From the NCBI GenBank assembly GCA_027563935.2, contig CM050446.2:110216499-110280498 (forward strand): a stretch of DNA of 64,000 nt. The letters are read 5' to 3'. Under the pieces are notes generated by a model. It saw nothing but the letters and a program-made list of their open reading frames with translations. It did not search any database and was not told where the DNA came from. This document shows positions 23,701 to 34,706 of this stretch, in pieces. The translations under genes and the position numbers were made by a program. Every line of letters begins with the position of its first letter. The first letter of the stretch is position 1. The DNA comes from Costus lasius (lineage: Eukaryota; Streptophyta; Magnoliopsida; Zingiberales; Costaceae).

Positions 23701-25694
23701 AAAAGATATCCATAAGCCTGCTTATTTGGTTATTCATAGATTTTTTTTTTCCTGTTCTAACATTAGGGGGAAAGAGAACTTGCAGTAAGTGTGCATACTC
23801 TCTCTGCATTTGCAGTTTTCCTCATTTGAAATGATGCTGCAAACTTGCAATAAAATGCTTAGAAATTTTAAAACAGAGTAAATACGCAATTTAAGGTATG
23901 GATGGGAATATCAATCATCAACACTTGGTGATTTACTTAAGTGCTGGATACAGGATGCAGTACTGAGGATTTTCTATCGAGGTTTTACAGGTTAGAACTG
24001 GTATACCTGGTGTAATACTGAGCTGTATTGCCTAGTGTGAAGTATCAACTTATCAAGCGTTTAAGAATTTCTTCAAACGGGTATTTAAAATCTGCTTATT
24101 CCAGTCTGTAACTCTGTTTACTGCCTCACTAAACTTTGTTCTAAATGTAAGCAATCTGAGCTGGAAATGAATGCATGTCAGCTGGAGTACAGATCAAAAT
24201 TGTTCATTTGGGAGACCCATTTGCAATTGATGGTTGACCACATATTCTTCTAGAATAGCTAGAAAATCTTTTAGGTGTCTATGTTTCTCGCCTTTCTTCT
24301 CTTTGCTTGTGCATGATAAGCATGGTCTTTTCGAAGGTATAACAATCTTTTAGGTGAAATGAGAAATATCTCTAGCTTTGCTTAAAGCAGGAAACAGTCT
24401 ATTTAAACGGCTAACTTGATTTTCTATTCTAATATAAATTACGGCATAGCTTGATGAAGGATTAGTTTGACTGAATCACTAATAGTTAGTCCTTTTGACA
24501 AATTCAATATTCTGAATAATATACAGTTTAATCATTATACTGTGGTTTTGGATAATCAAAATTTCGGTGAAGATTGGTTTAGTTTTCCTAAATCATATTG
24601 GTTGTATAAATTATAGGCGGACATAGGTTGATGAAGGATTAGTTTGACTGAATCACTAATAGTTAGTCCTTTTGACAAATTCAATTTTCTGAACATATGT
24701 ACAGTTTAATCATTGTACTGAGGTTTTGGATAACTAAAGTTTCACCAAAGATAAGTTCAGTATTCCTACATCATATTGATTGTAGTAGGTAGGTCAAATA
24801 TAAACATTGCCAGATTCAGCTCTTCCATAGTTGGTAATAGGAATGGCAAGGGTCAAAAATCTGACTTTTTACAAGACAAATTCTGAACTCAAGTCGGGTA
24901 TCTAGCTCAGGTTGGTGCCTAATTTATAAAAGAAAATATAAATATATTTTTATTAAATTCTTTTGTAAAATATATGTTATGAATTTATATAATAGTTATT
25001 TTGATGATTAATTGGTAGAGAATTTTGGGAAAAAAATATAATTTTATAATATTTTTATTCGGATATCGAGTTTGAGTATCCATACTCTTAAAACTGAAGC
25101 CAGCCTAAAGCCAATCATCATATATGAATGGGACTAATTGGGTACTTGAATTTGCAAACATGTCGGATGAAATATCCAACTAACTCAGATTTAATTGGCA
25201 TCACTAGCTGGTAATTTTCCCTAGGTAGCATAATATTGATTTAATAAATCTGATTTGTCGAGTTAGATTTTGCTTAATGTTGCATCTTCCATGGTATTAG
25301 ATCTTATTCTTTGTTCCTCTTTATGTTTTTTCAAGTGGAACCGAGTTGGAATTCATTATAATTCAAAATCTGTCTAAACCAGGTTGCATGGGTTGGGATT
25401 CCTACTGCCCCCGCTTGGCTACCAACAGATATGCTTATCAAGGTAAAATTACGATAGAAAATACTTATGAAACAAGCCATCTTAATTAGCTTCACCAATT
25501 TGATTTGATATAACTAATTTATGTTAGCTAAAATTACCTAGGGCACACAAAATGATTGGAACATGGGAATGAACAGTTTGCGACTAAATAAAAGCAGGGG
25601 AATTAAGCCAACCAATTCTGTACGATTTTTTTATTAATTACTTGCTGTTCTTTACCATTGGCAGTCAGAGAAACTCGACTACGAGCGGATTTGA
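20533..25694 (+). CDS. ndhO: NdhO, NAD(P)H-quinone oxidoreductase subunit O, chloroplastic (6 exons)
   Basis: Nuclear-encoded subunit of the chloroplast NDH complex (stroma-exposed subcomplex A), which carries electrons from ferredoxin to plastoquinone in cyclic flow around photosystem I. Exons: 20533-20758, 21291-21346, 23405-23470, 23618-23659, 25383-25442, 25665-25694. All introns are GT..AG and the spliced frame gives 159 aa, close to the family's usual length. The first exon has a Ser-rich start typical of a plastid transit peptide (MTSFLSSSAV) and a Pro/Lys-rich linker. The mature part has the family blocks KKGQIVRVDKEKYLNS, YLSVGHPPFYKGLDYIYEDR and AWVGIPTAPAWLPTDMLIK. ATG 20533 was chosen as the first in-frame ATG; an earlier TTG at 20500 is not a plant start. 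Intron 4 (1.7 kb) holds a tandem duplication and an hAT-type MITE. Confidence 0.97.
21291..21346 (+). CDS. ndhO: NdhO exon 2
   Basis: 56 bp, acceptor CTGCAG, donor GTAAGT, encoding KKGQIVRVDKEKYLNSIN. Confidence 0.96.
22464..23060 (-). other. Possible retroelement relic in NdhO intron 2
   Basis: A minus-strand open frame of 132 codons (22464-22862) has one hydrophobic stretch but matches no family I recognise. About 170 bp upstream of it on the minus strand is TGGTATCAAAGACC (around 23030), two changes away from the usual initiator-Met primer site TGGTATCAGAGCC. This suggests an old LTR element lying in minus orientation, but no LTR pair was found. Confidence 0.3.
23405..23470 (+). CDS. ndhO: NdhO exon 3
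   Basis: 22 codons, acceptor TTTCAG, donor GTATTC, encoding YLSVGHPPFYKGLDYIYED and RGE. Confidence 0.96.
23618..23659 (+). CDS. ndhO: NdhO exon 4
   Basis: 14 codons, acceptor AAGCAG, donor GTGAGT, encoding VLDMRIFETGEHAL. Confidence 0.95.
23960..24095. repeat. GGTAC-family-like repeat, weak
   Basis: GCAGTACTGAGG, AACTGGTATACCTGG and AGTATCAACTT words near a GGTTTTACAGG; weaker than the SDN5 intron copies. Confidence 0.25.
24451..24785 (+). repeat. Tandem duplication, 177-bp period, NdhO intron 4
   Basis: TTGATGAAGGATTAGTTTGA begins at 24451 and again at 24628. Both units continue alike through CTAATAGTTAGTCC, TACAGTTTAATCATT and TCATATTG. Divergence is around 10-15 percent by eye. Confidence 0.85.
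24838..25206. mobile_element. hAT-type MITE in NdhO intron 4
   Basis: Ends TAGGAATGGCAAGGG and ..TTGGCATCACTA are imperfect inverted repeats of the hAT TAGRGATGGCAA kind. The flanks GTTGGTAA and GCTGGTAA are an 8-bp target duplication with one mismatch. 369 bp, AT-rich, non-coding. Confidence 0.8.
25383..25442 (+). CDS. ndhO: NdhO exon 5
   Basis: 20 codons, acceptor ACCAG, donor GTAAAA, encoding VAWVGIPTAPAWLPTDMLIK. Confidence 0.96.
25665..25694 (+). CDS. ndhO: NdhO exon 6 (stop codon)
   Basis: Nine codons, SEKLDYERI, and TGA, after acceptor TGGCAG. Confidence 0.94.
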   Translation, partial: SEKLDYERI

Positions 25695-26736
25695 CCTTGG
25701 AGCTTCTTCTTGTAAAATATTTTCTCCCCTCAAAGGCGGCCCTACAAAAGATGCTCGTGGTATTTCCAGTCTGCTCGGACCAAGATAAATTTCTACTTTT
25801 ATTTATTTGTTAAAATAGAAATGTCTGAATGTCTGAAGGATGTATCATCCTAATGTGGATATGTTTCATGCAATGTATTCCATTGTCGGTATTCAAGATT
25901 ATTGAAGCTAATTGGTTTCACATAGTGGTGTTGATATGTTTCCAAAGTTCCGATCTTGGATGATTTTGTTGGGCAGTGAGAAAAATAAAAATTATGTTAA
26001 TTCCATGCAATCAGAATGGAAGTGCAGAGGTGAACAGATTCTCATATATCGATGTGTTTGTATTCATCAGCGACGTTATATGTTAGAGGAGTTCAATACA
26101 AACTTCACTTCTGTTTTTCAGACTAAACCACACAATACATGGTTAAAAGAGTACAGGTTGGGTACCAAACCCGACTCAAACCTAGCTGGGTATCTTTTTC
26201 TGCAACTTGACCTCAAGTAAGGTATTTAGTGCTTGAGCATACCTGATCAAATAAAAAATTATTTATTTTATTTTTTGTTTTAAATTATTATATAAAAATA
26301 TATTTATCAATTATCATTATATTATTGTTTTATATATTTAAAAATTAGAAATAGAATTTTTTTTTTTATAAATGAGTATTGGGAAGTGGATACCATGCCT
26401 ATAAACCTGTCCTTAGACTTGCTCAGTTAATTAGTATTTAAATTCATCATAAATAAGTTAAGTCGAGTCGAATACCCATCTGACACAAGTATAATTGTCA
26501 TCCTAGCTATAAGCCAGTTTAGAATATACAATAATAATGTAACTTTAACTTAGTTAAAAGAAATTTCAAGTAAATACATAGACATCAAATATTTAAATGT
26601 AAAGAATATCCTAAAAATAGAAGGGATCATTGAAAATTTGGTCATTGTATTTAATATTATTAGTCTTTTTAATTAAAGAAAACTCTCACAGGAGAGTTTT
26701 AAGGATAACATAATTGACATAACCCGCTCAACCTAA
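25695..26736. other. NdhO 3' flank and AT-rich intergenic sequence
   Basis: The first 200 bp should hold the NdhO 3' UTR; no single poly(A) signal can be fixed. From about 26158 to 26505 is AT-rich DNA bounded by GGGTACCAAACCCGAC and by TAATTGTCATCCTA. The right end looks like an hAT MITE terminus, but no matching left end or target duplication was found. No gene is seen. Confidence 0.4.
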
Positions 26737-28408
26737 TGTTAGGCCCAGGATTAAGGCCCAACCTGGACCAGTCAACAAATAAGTTGACTTAGTCAAAATC
26801 GGGCAACAATCCTTTTCGTTCAGACCCGATTTAGGGCTGTGTGATTTGGGTGATGACGGCGTGGCTTTGAAGCAGATGGCGGCGTTCGTTAGCTGCGTCC
26901 GTTCGTCTTCGAGCTCCGCCGCGGCCGGCGACAGCAGGCTGGGTTCCGGCGGCGGTCTCGACGCGTGGAGCACACGGAGAGGGTGAAGATCCGACTGGGA
27001 TCTTACGCGCGTAAGGACGAGCGGCGGCAGCTCGGTTCCAGGGGAACGTGCATCAGACGAGGGAAACGAGGTCGGCGGCGACCTCGGGCAGGCGCGGTGG
27101 GCACACGTGGAACTTCGTCGGCGGGCGGGGCTTCCGCGTGGTGCGTACGCAGTGGGCGACGCCGTCGGACGACGAGGCGTCGTCTTCGGGGTTGGAGAAC
27201 GGGCGGCACGAGGAGCTTCGGTCGAGGCGCTGGTCAGCCGCGTGGCGAGGCGTGTTCGGCGACGGCGACTCCTCCCGAGCTCACGTGCGAGCATGCGTCA
27301 ATGGGCGACGCAACCTCCTGTGGACGACGGCCGCGTGGCGTGTCACGACGGGAGGCGGCAGCGGCGGGTGCTGAGTTGGTTGCTAGGCTGGCGCCACTCG
27401 CTTCCACTTTCCTACATGGAACTAGGTGGCGAACTTGAGTTCGTCCACCTGGCCGCCAAGCTGGAGACGGGGAAGGCGAAGCGTTGCAGCAGGGAACAAA
27501 AGATGGATTCGAGCGTCGTTTCCATCATGGAGCATTAGCTTCGTTCTTTCCTCTCTCGGCTCCTGCCCTCTCTGTTCTCGGTAATTCCCGGCCAACCTGC
27601 GTCCTGCCCCAGCTCTCCTTGTCCCTCTCGGTCCGGCGTTCGGCGGCGAACTCCTGCCAACCCTTCCGGCATCCAGTGGGTGGTTGTGTGGCGGTGCAAC
27701 GTCGAAGGTGCTCCATCCCCTTGGTTCTTCCATTCCTCGTCGTTCGGTTTCGGCAGCGAGTTCGCTTGGTTGAGGTAACTTCGTTCTGAAGCTTCAGTTT
27801 CCGGTTTCTCGTCTCCTCCTTCCGCTACTCTATTTTTGTCGAGCTCGCGTCTCGGCCGTTCTCCTCCGTCCGGCTTTCTTCGTGGACGATCCTTCCAGAG
27901 TCGCGGTCCTCTCCCTGGTCCGCTCCCCTATCTGGCGCGCCACGTGGGTTTTCTTTGGTCGAGTGTGTGTTTGCTTCCTCTGGTGCTTTCGTCCACCTGC
28001 GCGTGGACGTGTTCTGTTTCGCTCGGCTGCCTGCGTGCAGTCTTCTCTTGTCCTCCTGCGTGTGGACACCCCCGGTGGGGTTTTGGTGTGTATCCGGCTA
28101 CCTACACGTAGCCTTGTGCTGCTTTGTTGCTGTCTGCGTATAGCTTCGCTTTCTCTGGTTCTATTACACTATCTGCGTGTAGTGCGTTATTCGGTTCTTC
28201 TTCTCGGGTTGCTTCCGTTTCGTTCTGTTGAGGCTGAGGTGGTATCCGTCGTCACCTGCCGGTCGCGCCCCGTTCTGCAGCTGTTTCGTGCTTCCGCCTT
28301 TAGTTCCTTGTTCTTTCCCGTGTGTGGGATTGGTCGTTTGAGTCTTGCGTGGCTCCATCCAGTGGTTAGTTTTCAAAAAATTTTATTACGTTAATTGTGG
28401 GCATGACA
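26737..28408 (+). repeat. Gypsy element 5' LTR
   Basis: 1672 bp, TGTTAGGCCC..GGCATGACA, GC-rich for this window. Open frames inside are not genes: both LTRs show them and they differ. Confidence 0.93.
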
Positions 28409-28521
28409 AACTGGTATCAGAGCGGAGGTTGGTCACGTTCCAAATTGTATTTCGGGTGATATCGTTGTTTCTGTTATGAGCGTGTGTCTGTTCTGTTGTG
28501 CTGTAAATAGGAGCTGCGAAA

Positions 28522-29679
28522 ATGGTGCACACCAACACTGAACGCATTAGCATCCTTGAAGATGCTGTGGGAGACACTGTTGGTCTGGGAGACCAGAATC
28601 TGGTGGACTTAGTGAAAGAGTTGGTAGCCTCCAACAATAATCTGACTGCATCTAATGCAGATCTTCAGATGCGCGTGGATCGCCAAGCTGCGAAGCTTGA
28701 GCAATGCAAGATGGAGGTCATCCTCCTGAAGCGTGCTGCAACGCAGCCACAAACCCCCGCCGAAGGCAGTCAAATGACCGCTGTGCGACGGCGCGTCCAT
28801 GAACCTGCGCCCTTTACGGGCATACACTCCACTAAGGAAGTTGAGAACTTCCTGTGGGACATGGAGCTGTTCTTTCAGAATGCTCAAGTCCCTAGAGAGG
28901 AGCAAGCGCACACCTGCATTGCGTATCTCTCCGGAGACGCAAAACTATGGTGGCGGACTCAGGCCGCACCCAGTTTACTTGGGCCGAATCCAGCCCGAAA
29001 GCTCTCCTGGGGAGAGCTGAAAAATGAGATCAAAAACCAATTCCTGCCCGGGAACTCTTACTGTGCGGCGCGTGACACCCTGAAACGACTCAAGCACGCC
29101 AGCGCAATACGGGACTATGTCCAGCGATTTGCGTAGGTTATGCTTGAGATCGATGACTTGTCGGAGAAGGCCCAACTTTACCACTTCATGGATGGACTCC
29201 AAGGGTGGGCCCGGGACGAACTGTGTCGCAAAGAGTTTCAAACTCTTAAAGATGCAATGATAGCTGCTGAAGGCCTTACGGATCATGAGGAGTCGAGGGA
29301 CCCGCCCCTGCATCATCATCATCACACCGGCGCATCGTCCTCGAGGTCGAGGACCCCTTATGCGGCTAAGGGCAAGAAGCCCTTTGTGAGGAAGAACCGC
29401 TCCGCCCCAAAGGAGTACAAATCGGTGAAGGGCCGACCAGCTACCCCGGGGCCAACGAAGACAGCAAACACCAGCATGGCCTGCTATATATGTGGAGGTC
29501 CACATATGATGAAGAGTTGCCCCAAGAGGAACCGCTTAGCTGCCTTAGTGGCAGAGGATGAAATTGTAAAGGAGCCCATGGGACTCCTTAACCCTCTTGT
29601 ACTTGCAACTTCTTCAGCCATTAATGAAAGGTCTGCCTTGCTTTATGTTGACTGTCTTTTAAATGCGCACCATGTGAAT
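28522..29679 (+). pseudogene. Gypsy gag (capsid and zinc knuckle), interrupted
   Basis: Starts at ATG 28522. An N-terminal coiled-coil-like stretch is followed by the retrotransposon gag domain (EPAPFTGIHSTKEVENFLWD, YLSGDAKLWWRT). TAG at 29134-29136 breaks the frame; reading continues in the same frame from 29140. The nucleocapsid knuckle [13 protein letters not shown] (about 29481-29519) is CX2CX3HX4C. The C-terminus runs without a stop into the protease. Confidence 0.88.
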
Positions 29680-32600
29680 GCAATGATCGATACAGGTGCT
29701 TCGCACTTATTTATAGGGCAAGCGACAGCGGCTAGAATCGGCCTCAAGATATCCCCCGCACGGGACCGAGTTAGGTCTGTCGGTGAGGTAGACCCACGGG
29801 TCTTAGGGATATCTTATGACGTTGATGTTGCGGTAGGCAATTGGCGCGGCCGTTGCCACACAAAAATACTAAAGTTAGCTGATTATGAAGCTATCTTTGG
29901 ACTTGAGCTTTTGAGAAAGGCCAAGATTGGTGTGATGCCACATCTGTATGGAATACAGATTTATGATGAGCAAGTCCCTGGCTTCGTGCCGTGCATTGGA
30001 AGCACGACGACGATGAAGGGAAAGAAGAGGGATTTGAGAGGGGTACCCTTATCAGCCAATGCCTTAGCGGCAGGGTTGCGTCAAGGTGACATTACTTTAA
30101 TGGCTGTTCGGACCGATGATTCTCCTTGCGAAGGAGAAGTCCCCTCGATAGTGAAGGGCTTGTTAGATGAGTACTCCGATGTGATACCATCGAAGCTCCC
30201 TAAACACCTTCCCCCTAGGAGAGGGATCGACCACAGGATTGAGCTTGTGGTAGGGTCTACTCCTCCCTCTAAGGCTTCGTATCGTATGGCTCTGGTAGAG
30301 TTAGCCGAGTTTCGTAAGCAATTGGACGAATTGCTAGAAGCAGGGTTTGTCCGGCCTACGGTTTCGCCATATGGGGCCCCATTCCTCTTACAAAAGAAGA
30401 AGGATGGCTTACTTAGGTTATGTATTGATTACAGGGCCTTGAATAAAATAACAGTGAGAGACTGTTATCCTATCCCGCTTATCCCCGATCTGATAGATCA
30501 ACTTGGAAAGGCTAAGGTTTTCACAAAGCTAGACCTAAAGTCAGGTTATTGACAGGTTCGTATCGCCGAGGGCGACGAAAAGAAAACCACGTGTGTAACA
30601 CGATACGAGTCATTTGAGTTCCTAGTGATGCCCTTTGGACTCACAAATGCACCCGCCACGTTCTGCCATCTAATGAATCAAGTCTTAGTCCCATTCTTAG
30701 ATGAGTTCGTGGTCGTGTATTTAGATGATATCGTCATCTATTCCTCAAGCGTTGAGGAGCACCTGGGCCATTTGAGGCAGGTGTTACAGACTTTGAGGGA
30801 TAACCAACTTTATTTAAAGTTGGAGAAATGCTCATTTGTGACAAATGAGATAACATTTCTTGGACACGTGGTGGGCCACGGACAAGTGCGCATGGATCAG
30901 GCGAAGATCCAAGCCATTGCGGAATGACGTGCCTCCTCAAACCAAACCGAGTTGCGGAGTTTTCTCGGTGTGGTGAACTTCTATCGTAAGTTCATCACCG
31001 GCTGTTCAAGAATAGCCGCACCCCTCAGTAATCTACTAAAGAAGAACTCGAAATGGGAGTGGCATGATCGGTGTCAGTCGGCTTTCCAGGAGTTGAAGGA
31101 CCGCATCACCTCTAAACTGATCCTGAAGTTACCCGACTTCAGTTTGCCTTTCGAGGTTCATACCGATGCTTCGGACCAAGCTATCGGTGGTGTATTATTG
31201 CAGGATGGACATCCTGTAGCTTTCGAGAGTCGAAAGCTAAATGAGACTGAGCAGCGATACTCCGCTCACGAGAAGGAAATGGTGGCAGTGGTACATTGCC
31301 TCCGGACATGGAGAGTCTACCTTCTCGGGTGTGCCTTCGTGGTAAAGACCGACAATGTGGCGAACACTTATTTCACCACACAAAAGAAGTTGTCGGCTAA
31401 ATAGGCACGTTGGCAGGAGTTCTTGGCTGAATTCCAGTTCCAGTGGGAACATAAACCGGGTAAAGCCAACATTGTGCCTGACGCGCTCAGTAGGCTTAAT
31501 GCCCTTGTGTGCTGCACCCTATCCAGAGTGGAAGGGGATCTACTAGATAGAATCAAAGTAGCTTCCACTTTTGATGCAAAGTATCAAAAGCTAGTTCAGT
31601 AGATTAAGTCGGGCACGATCCGACGTTACTATCTGGGTCCGGATAGTGTTGTCATGGCCAGAGGCGATAGGCCATTAGTCCCATCGACGGGCGAACTGCG
31701 CCGGGAGCTACTGAGGGAGCTCCACGATACATCTTAGGCTGGACATCCAGGGCAATGCAGAATGTTTGCCTTGTTAGCATGATCGTGCTATTGGCCTGAT
31801 ATGCGCGCAGACATTGAGATGTATGTCTGCACTTATCTTATTTGCCAGCAAGATAAGGTCGATCGGAGACTAGAGGCAAGGTTATTGCAACCGCTGCCTG
31901 TTCCTGAGACGTCCTGGACGAGTGTGTCCATGGACTTTATTGGTGGTTTCCCAAAAGTTGACGGAAAGAGCTCAGTGCTGGTGGTGGTTGATAGGTTCTC
32001 CAAGTATGGAGTCTTTATCCCAGCCCCTGAGCCCTGTACAGCAAGGGTTGCTCCAGAATTATTCTTCTAGAATGTGGTGAAGCATTTTGGCATCCCAGTG
32101 GATATCGTGAGCGATAGGGATGCCCGGTTTACTGGACGCGCTTTTGGATAATATTGTTCAACAAGTTGGGGTCCAAGTTAAACTTCTCCACAGCCAATCA
32201 TCCTCAGACGGATGGGCAAACCAAGCGGGTGAATGTTCTTGTGGAAGACTATCTCCGTCACTTTGTGACCGCCAGTCAAAAGGACTGCGTGAAGTGGATG
32301 GATGTGGCACAGTATACCTATAACTTACAGAAGTCATCCGCCACTGGCCACAGCCCTTTTGAGTTTGTGCTAGGAAGACAGCCCCTAACGCCTGTTGACG
32401 TGGTGCAAAGGGATTCCGAGGGGAAGTGCCCTGCAGCTCAACGGGAAGCTCGGGAACAAATTGACTCACTCCGAGAGGCTAGAGATAGCTTGGAGTTGGC
32501 TGTGCAATGGATGAAAAGGTATGCCGATCGCCGACTTCGGGACGAAGAACTCGCGGTAGGCGACTTAGTTCTTCTCCGACTCACCCCGCATATCTGGAGA

Positions 32601-33035
32601 AAGATCTCGGCGAAGGAGGCCCATCGAGGTCTAATCCGAAGATACGATGGTCCGTTTGAGATATTGAGTCGAGTGGGCTCAGTAGCATACCGCTTTAAAC
32701 TCCCTAAGAGAATGCAGATGCACCCTACATTCCATGTGAGCTTCTTGAGGAAGTTTCACCAGGATCCGGAGGATCCTTCTCGGTCCCAATCTTACCGAGC
32801 CCCACCAACGGTTAGGACGGAGTTCCACCGGAGGATCGGCAGTATTCTAGATCACCGAATTCTGGGGCAAAGTAAAAGGAACCGGCGTACGGAGTTTCTT
32901 ATCCGATGGGATGGATCCCCCATAGAGGAAGCAACCTGGCACATGGCTTCCGAACTATGGCAGTTCGAGGGTGAGCTGAGGAGCTACCTCGAGTCGCCGA
33001 GGACGGCGACCACCTCAGGCGCGGGAGGATGTTAG
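29680..33035 (+). pseudogene. Gypsy pol: protease, RT, RNase H, integrase, chromodomain, with multiple stops
   Basis: Protease MIDTGASH is near 29685. RT blocks include [24 protein letters not shown] and the active site YLDDIVIY (about 30718). RNase H starts at HTDASDQAIGG (about 31160). Integrase has the H-H-C-C finger ending CTYLICQQDK, then SMDFIGGF and SDRDARFTG. The final catalytic Glu of the TERVN motif reads Lys (codon 32223-32225). A chromodomain-like tail (TEFLIRWDGSPIEEATW) is near 32893-32990. In-frame stops lie at 30550, 30925, 31402, 31600, 31735, 31780 and 32068, with a frameshift near 32145. Most stops fit a C-to-T or G-to-A change. Inactive. Confidence 0.9.
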
Positions 33036-34701
33036 GCCCAGAATTAAGGCCCAACCTGGACCAGTCAACAAGCAAGTTGACTTAGTCAAAATCGGGCAAC
33101 AATCCTTTTCGCTCAGACCCGATTTAGGGCTGTGTGATTTGGGTGACGACGGCGTGGCTTCGAAGCAGACGGCGTTGTCCGTTAACTGCGTCCATTCGTC
33201 TTCGAGCTCCGCGGCGGCCGGCGATAGTTGGCTGGGTTCCGGCGGCGGTCTCGACGCGTGGAGCACGCGGAGAGGGTGAAGATCCGGCGGGGATCTTACG
33301 TGCTTAAGGATGAGCGGCGGCAGCTCGGTTCCAGGGGAACGTGCGTCAGACAAGGGAAACGAGGTCGGCGGTGACCTCGGGCAGGCGTGGTGGGCACACG
33401 TGGAACTTCGTCGGCGGGCGGGGCTTCCGCGTGGTGCGTACGCAGTGGGCGACGCCATCGGACGACGAGGCGTCATCTTCGGGGTTGGAGAACGGGCGGC
33501 ACAAGGAGCTTCGGTCGAGGCGCTGGTCAGCCGCGTGGCGAGGCGTGTTCGGCGACAGCGACTCCTCCCGAGCTCGCGTGTGAGCATGCGTCAACGGGCG
33601 ACGCAACCTCCTGTGGACGACGGCCGCGTGGTGTGTCACGACGGGAGGCGGCAACGGCGAGTGCTGAGTTGGTTGCCAGGCTGGCGCCACTCGCTTCCAC
33701 TTTCCTACGTGGAACCAGGTGGTGAACTCAGGTTCGTCCACCTGGCCGCCAAGCTGGAGACGGGGAAGGCGAAGCGTTGCAGCAGGGAACAAAAGATGGA
33801 TTCTAGTGTCGTTTCCATCACGGGGCATTAGCTTCGTTCTTTCCTCTCTCGGCTCCTGCTCTCTCTGTTCTCAGTAATTCCCGGCCAACCTGTGTCCTAC
33901 CCTGGCTCTCCTTGTCCCTCTCGGTCCGGCGTTCGGCGGCGAACTCCGGCCAACCTTTCCGGCGTCCAGTGGGTGATTGTGTGGTGGTGCGACGTCGAAG
34001 GTGCTCCATCCCCCTGGTTCTTCCATTCCTCGTCATTCGGTTTTGGCGGCGAGTTCGCTTGGTTGAGGTAACTTCGTTCTGAAGCTCCAGTTTCCGGTTT
34101 CTCGTCTCCTCCTTCCGCTACTCTGTTTTTGTCGAGCTCGCGTCTCGGCCGTTCTCCTCTGTCCGGCTTTCTTCGTGGACGATCCTTCCAGAGTCGCGGT
34201 CCTCTACCTGGTCCGCTCCCCTATCTGGCGCGCCACGCGGGTTTTTTTTGGTCGAGTGTGTGTTTGCTTCCTCTGGTGCTTTCGTCCACCTGCGCGTGGA
34301 CGTGTTCTATTTCGCTCAGCTGCCTGCATGTAGTCTTCTCTCGTCCTTCTGCGTGTGGACACCCTCGGTGGGGTTTTGGTGTGTATCCGGCTACCTGCGC
34401 GTAGCCTTGTGCTGCTTTGTTACTGTCTGCATACAGCTTCGCTTTCTCTGGTTCTGTTTCACTACCTGCGTGTAGTGCATTATTCGGTTCTTCTTCTCGG
34501 GTTGCTTCCGTTTCGTTCTGTTGAGGCTGAGGTGGTGTCCGTCGTCACCTGCTGGTCCCGCCCCGTTCTGCAGCTATTTCGTGCTTCCGCCTTTAGTTCC
34601 TTGTTCTTTCCCGTGTGTGGGATTCGTCGTTTGAGTCTTGCGTGGCTCCATCCAGTGGTTAGTTTTCAAAAATTTTTATTACGTTAATTGTGGGTGTGAC
34701 A
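33030..34701 (+). repeat. Gypsy element 3' LTR
   Basis: 1672 bp, TGTTAGGCCC..GGTGTGACA, directly followed by CCTAA. Same length as the 5' LTR. Confidence 0.93.
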
Positions 34702-34706
34702 CCTAA

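Larger units (their letters stand above)
26737..34701 (+). mobile_element. Ty3/gypsy chromovirus (Galadriel-like), full length, decayed
   Basis: 7965 bp with two 1672-bp LTRs and a perfect CCTAA target duplication (26732-26736, 34702-34706). The primer site TGGTATCAGAGCGG follows the left LTR at about 28412, and the purine tract GCGCGGGAGGA precedes the right LTR. Order is gag, protease, RT, RNase H, integrase, chromodomain: the chromovirus plan. Placement near Galadriel rests on the gag wording (VENFLWDMELFF) and the CX2CX3HX4C knuckle, and is tentative. The coding part is broken by at least eight in-frame stops and one frameshift, so it cannot move on its own. Two LTR stretches I compared differ by about 6-8 percent, nearly all transitions. 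Confidence 0.95.

Noticed and set aside
26728..28394. Many overlapping open frames on both strands, up to 188 codons
   Set aside because: They lie in the GC-rich gypsy 5' LTR, overlap each other in several frames, and the copies in the 3' LTR (33015-34687) do not keep them.
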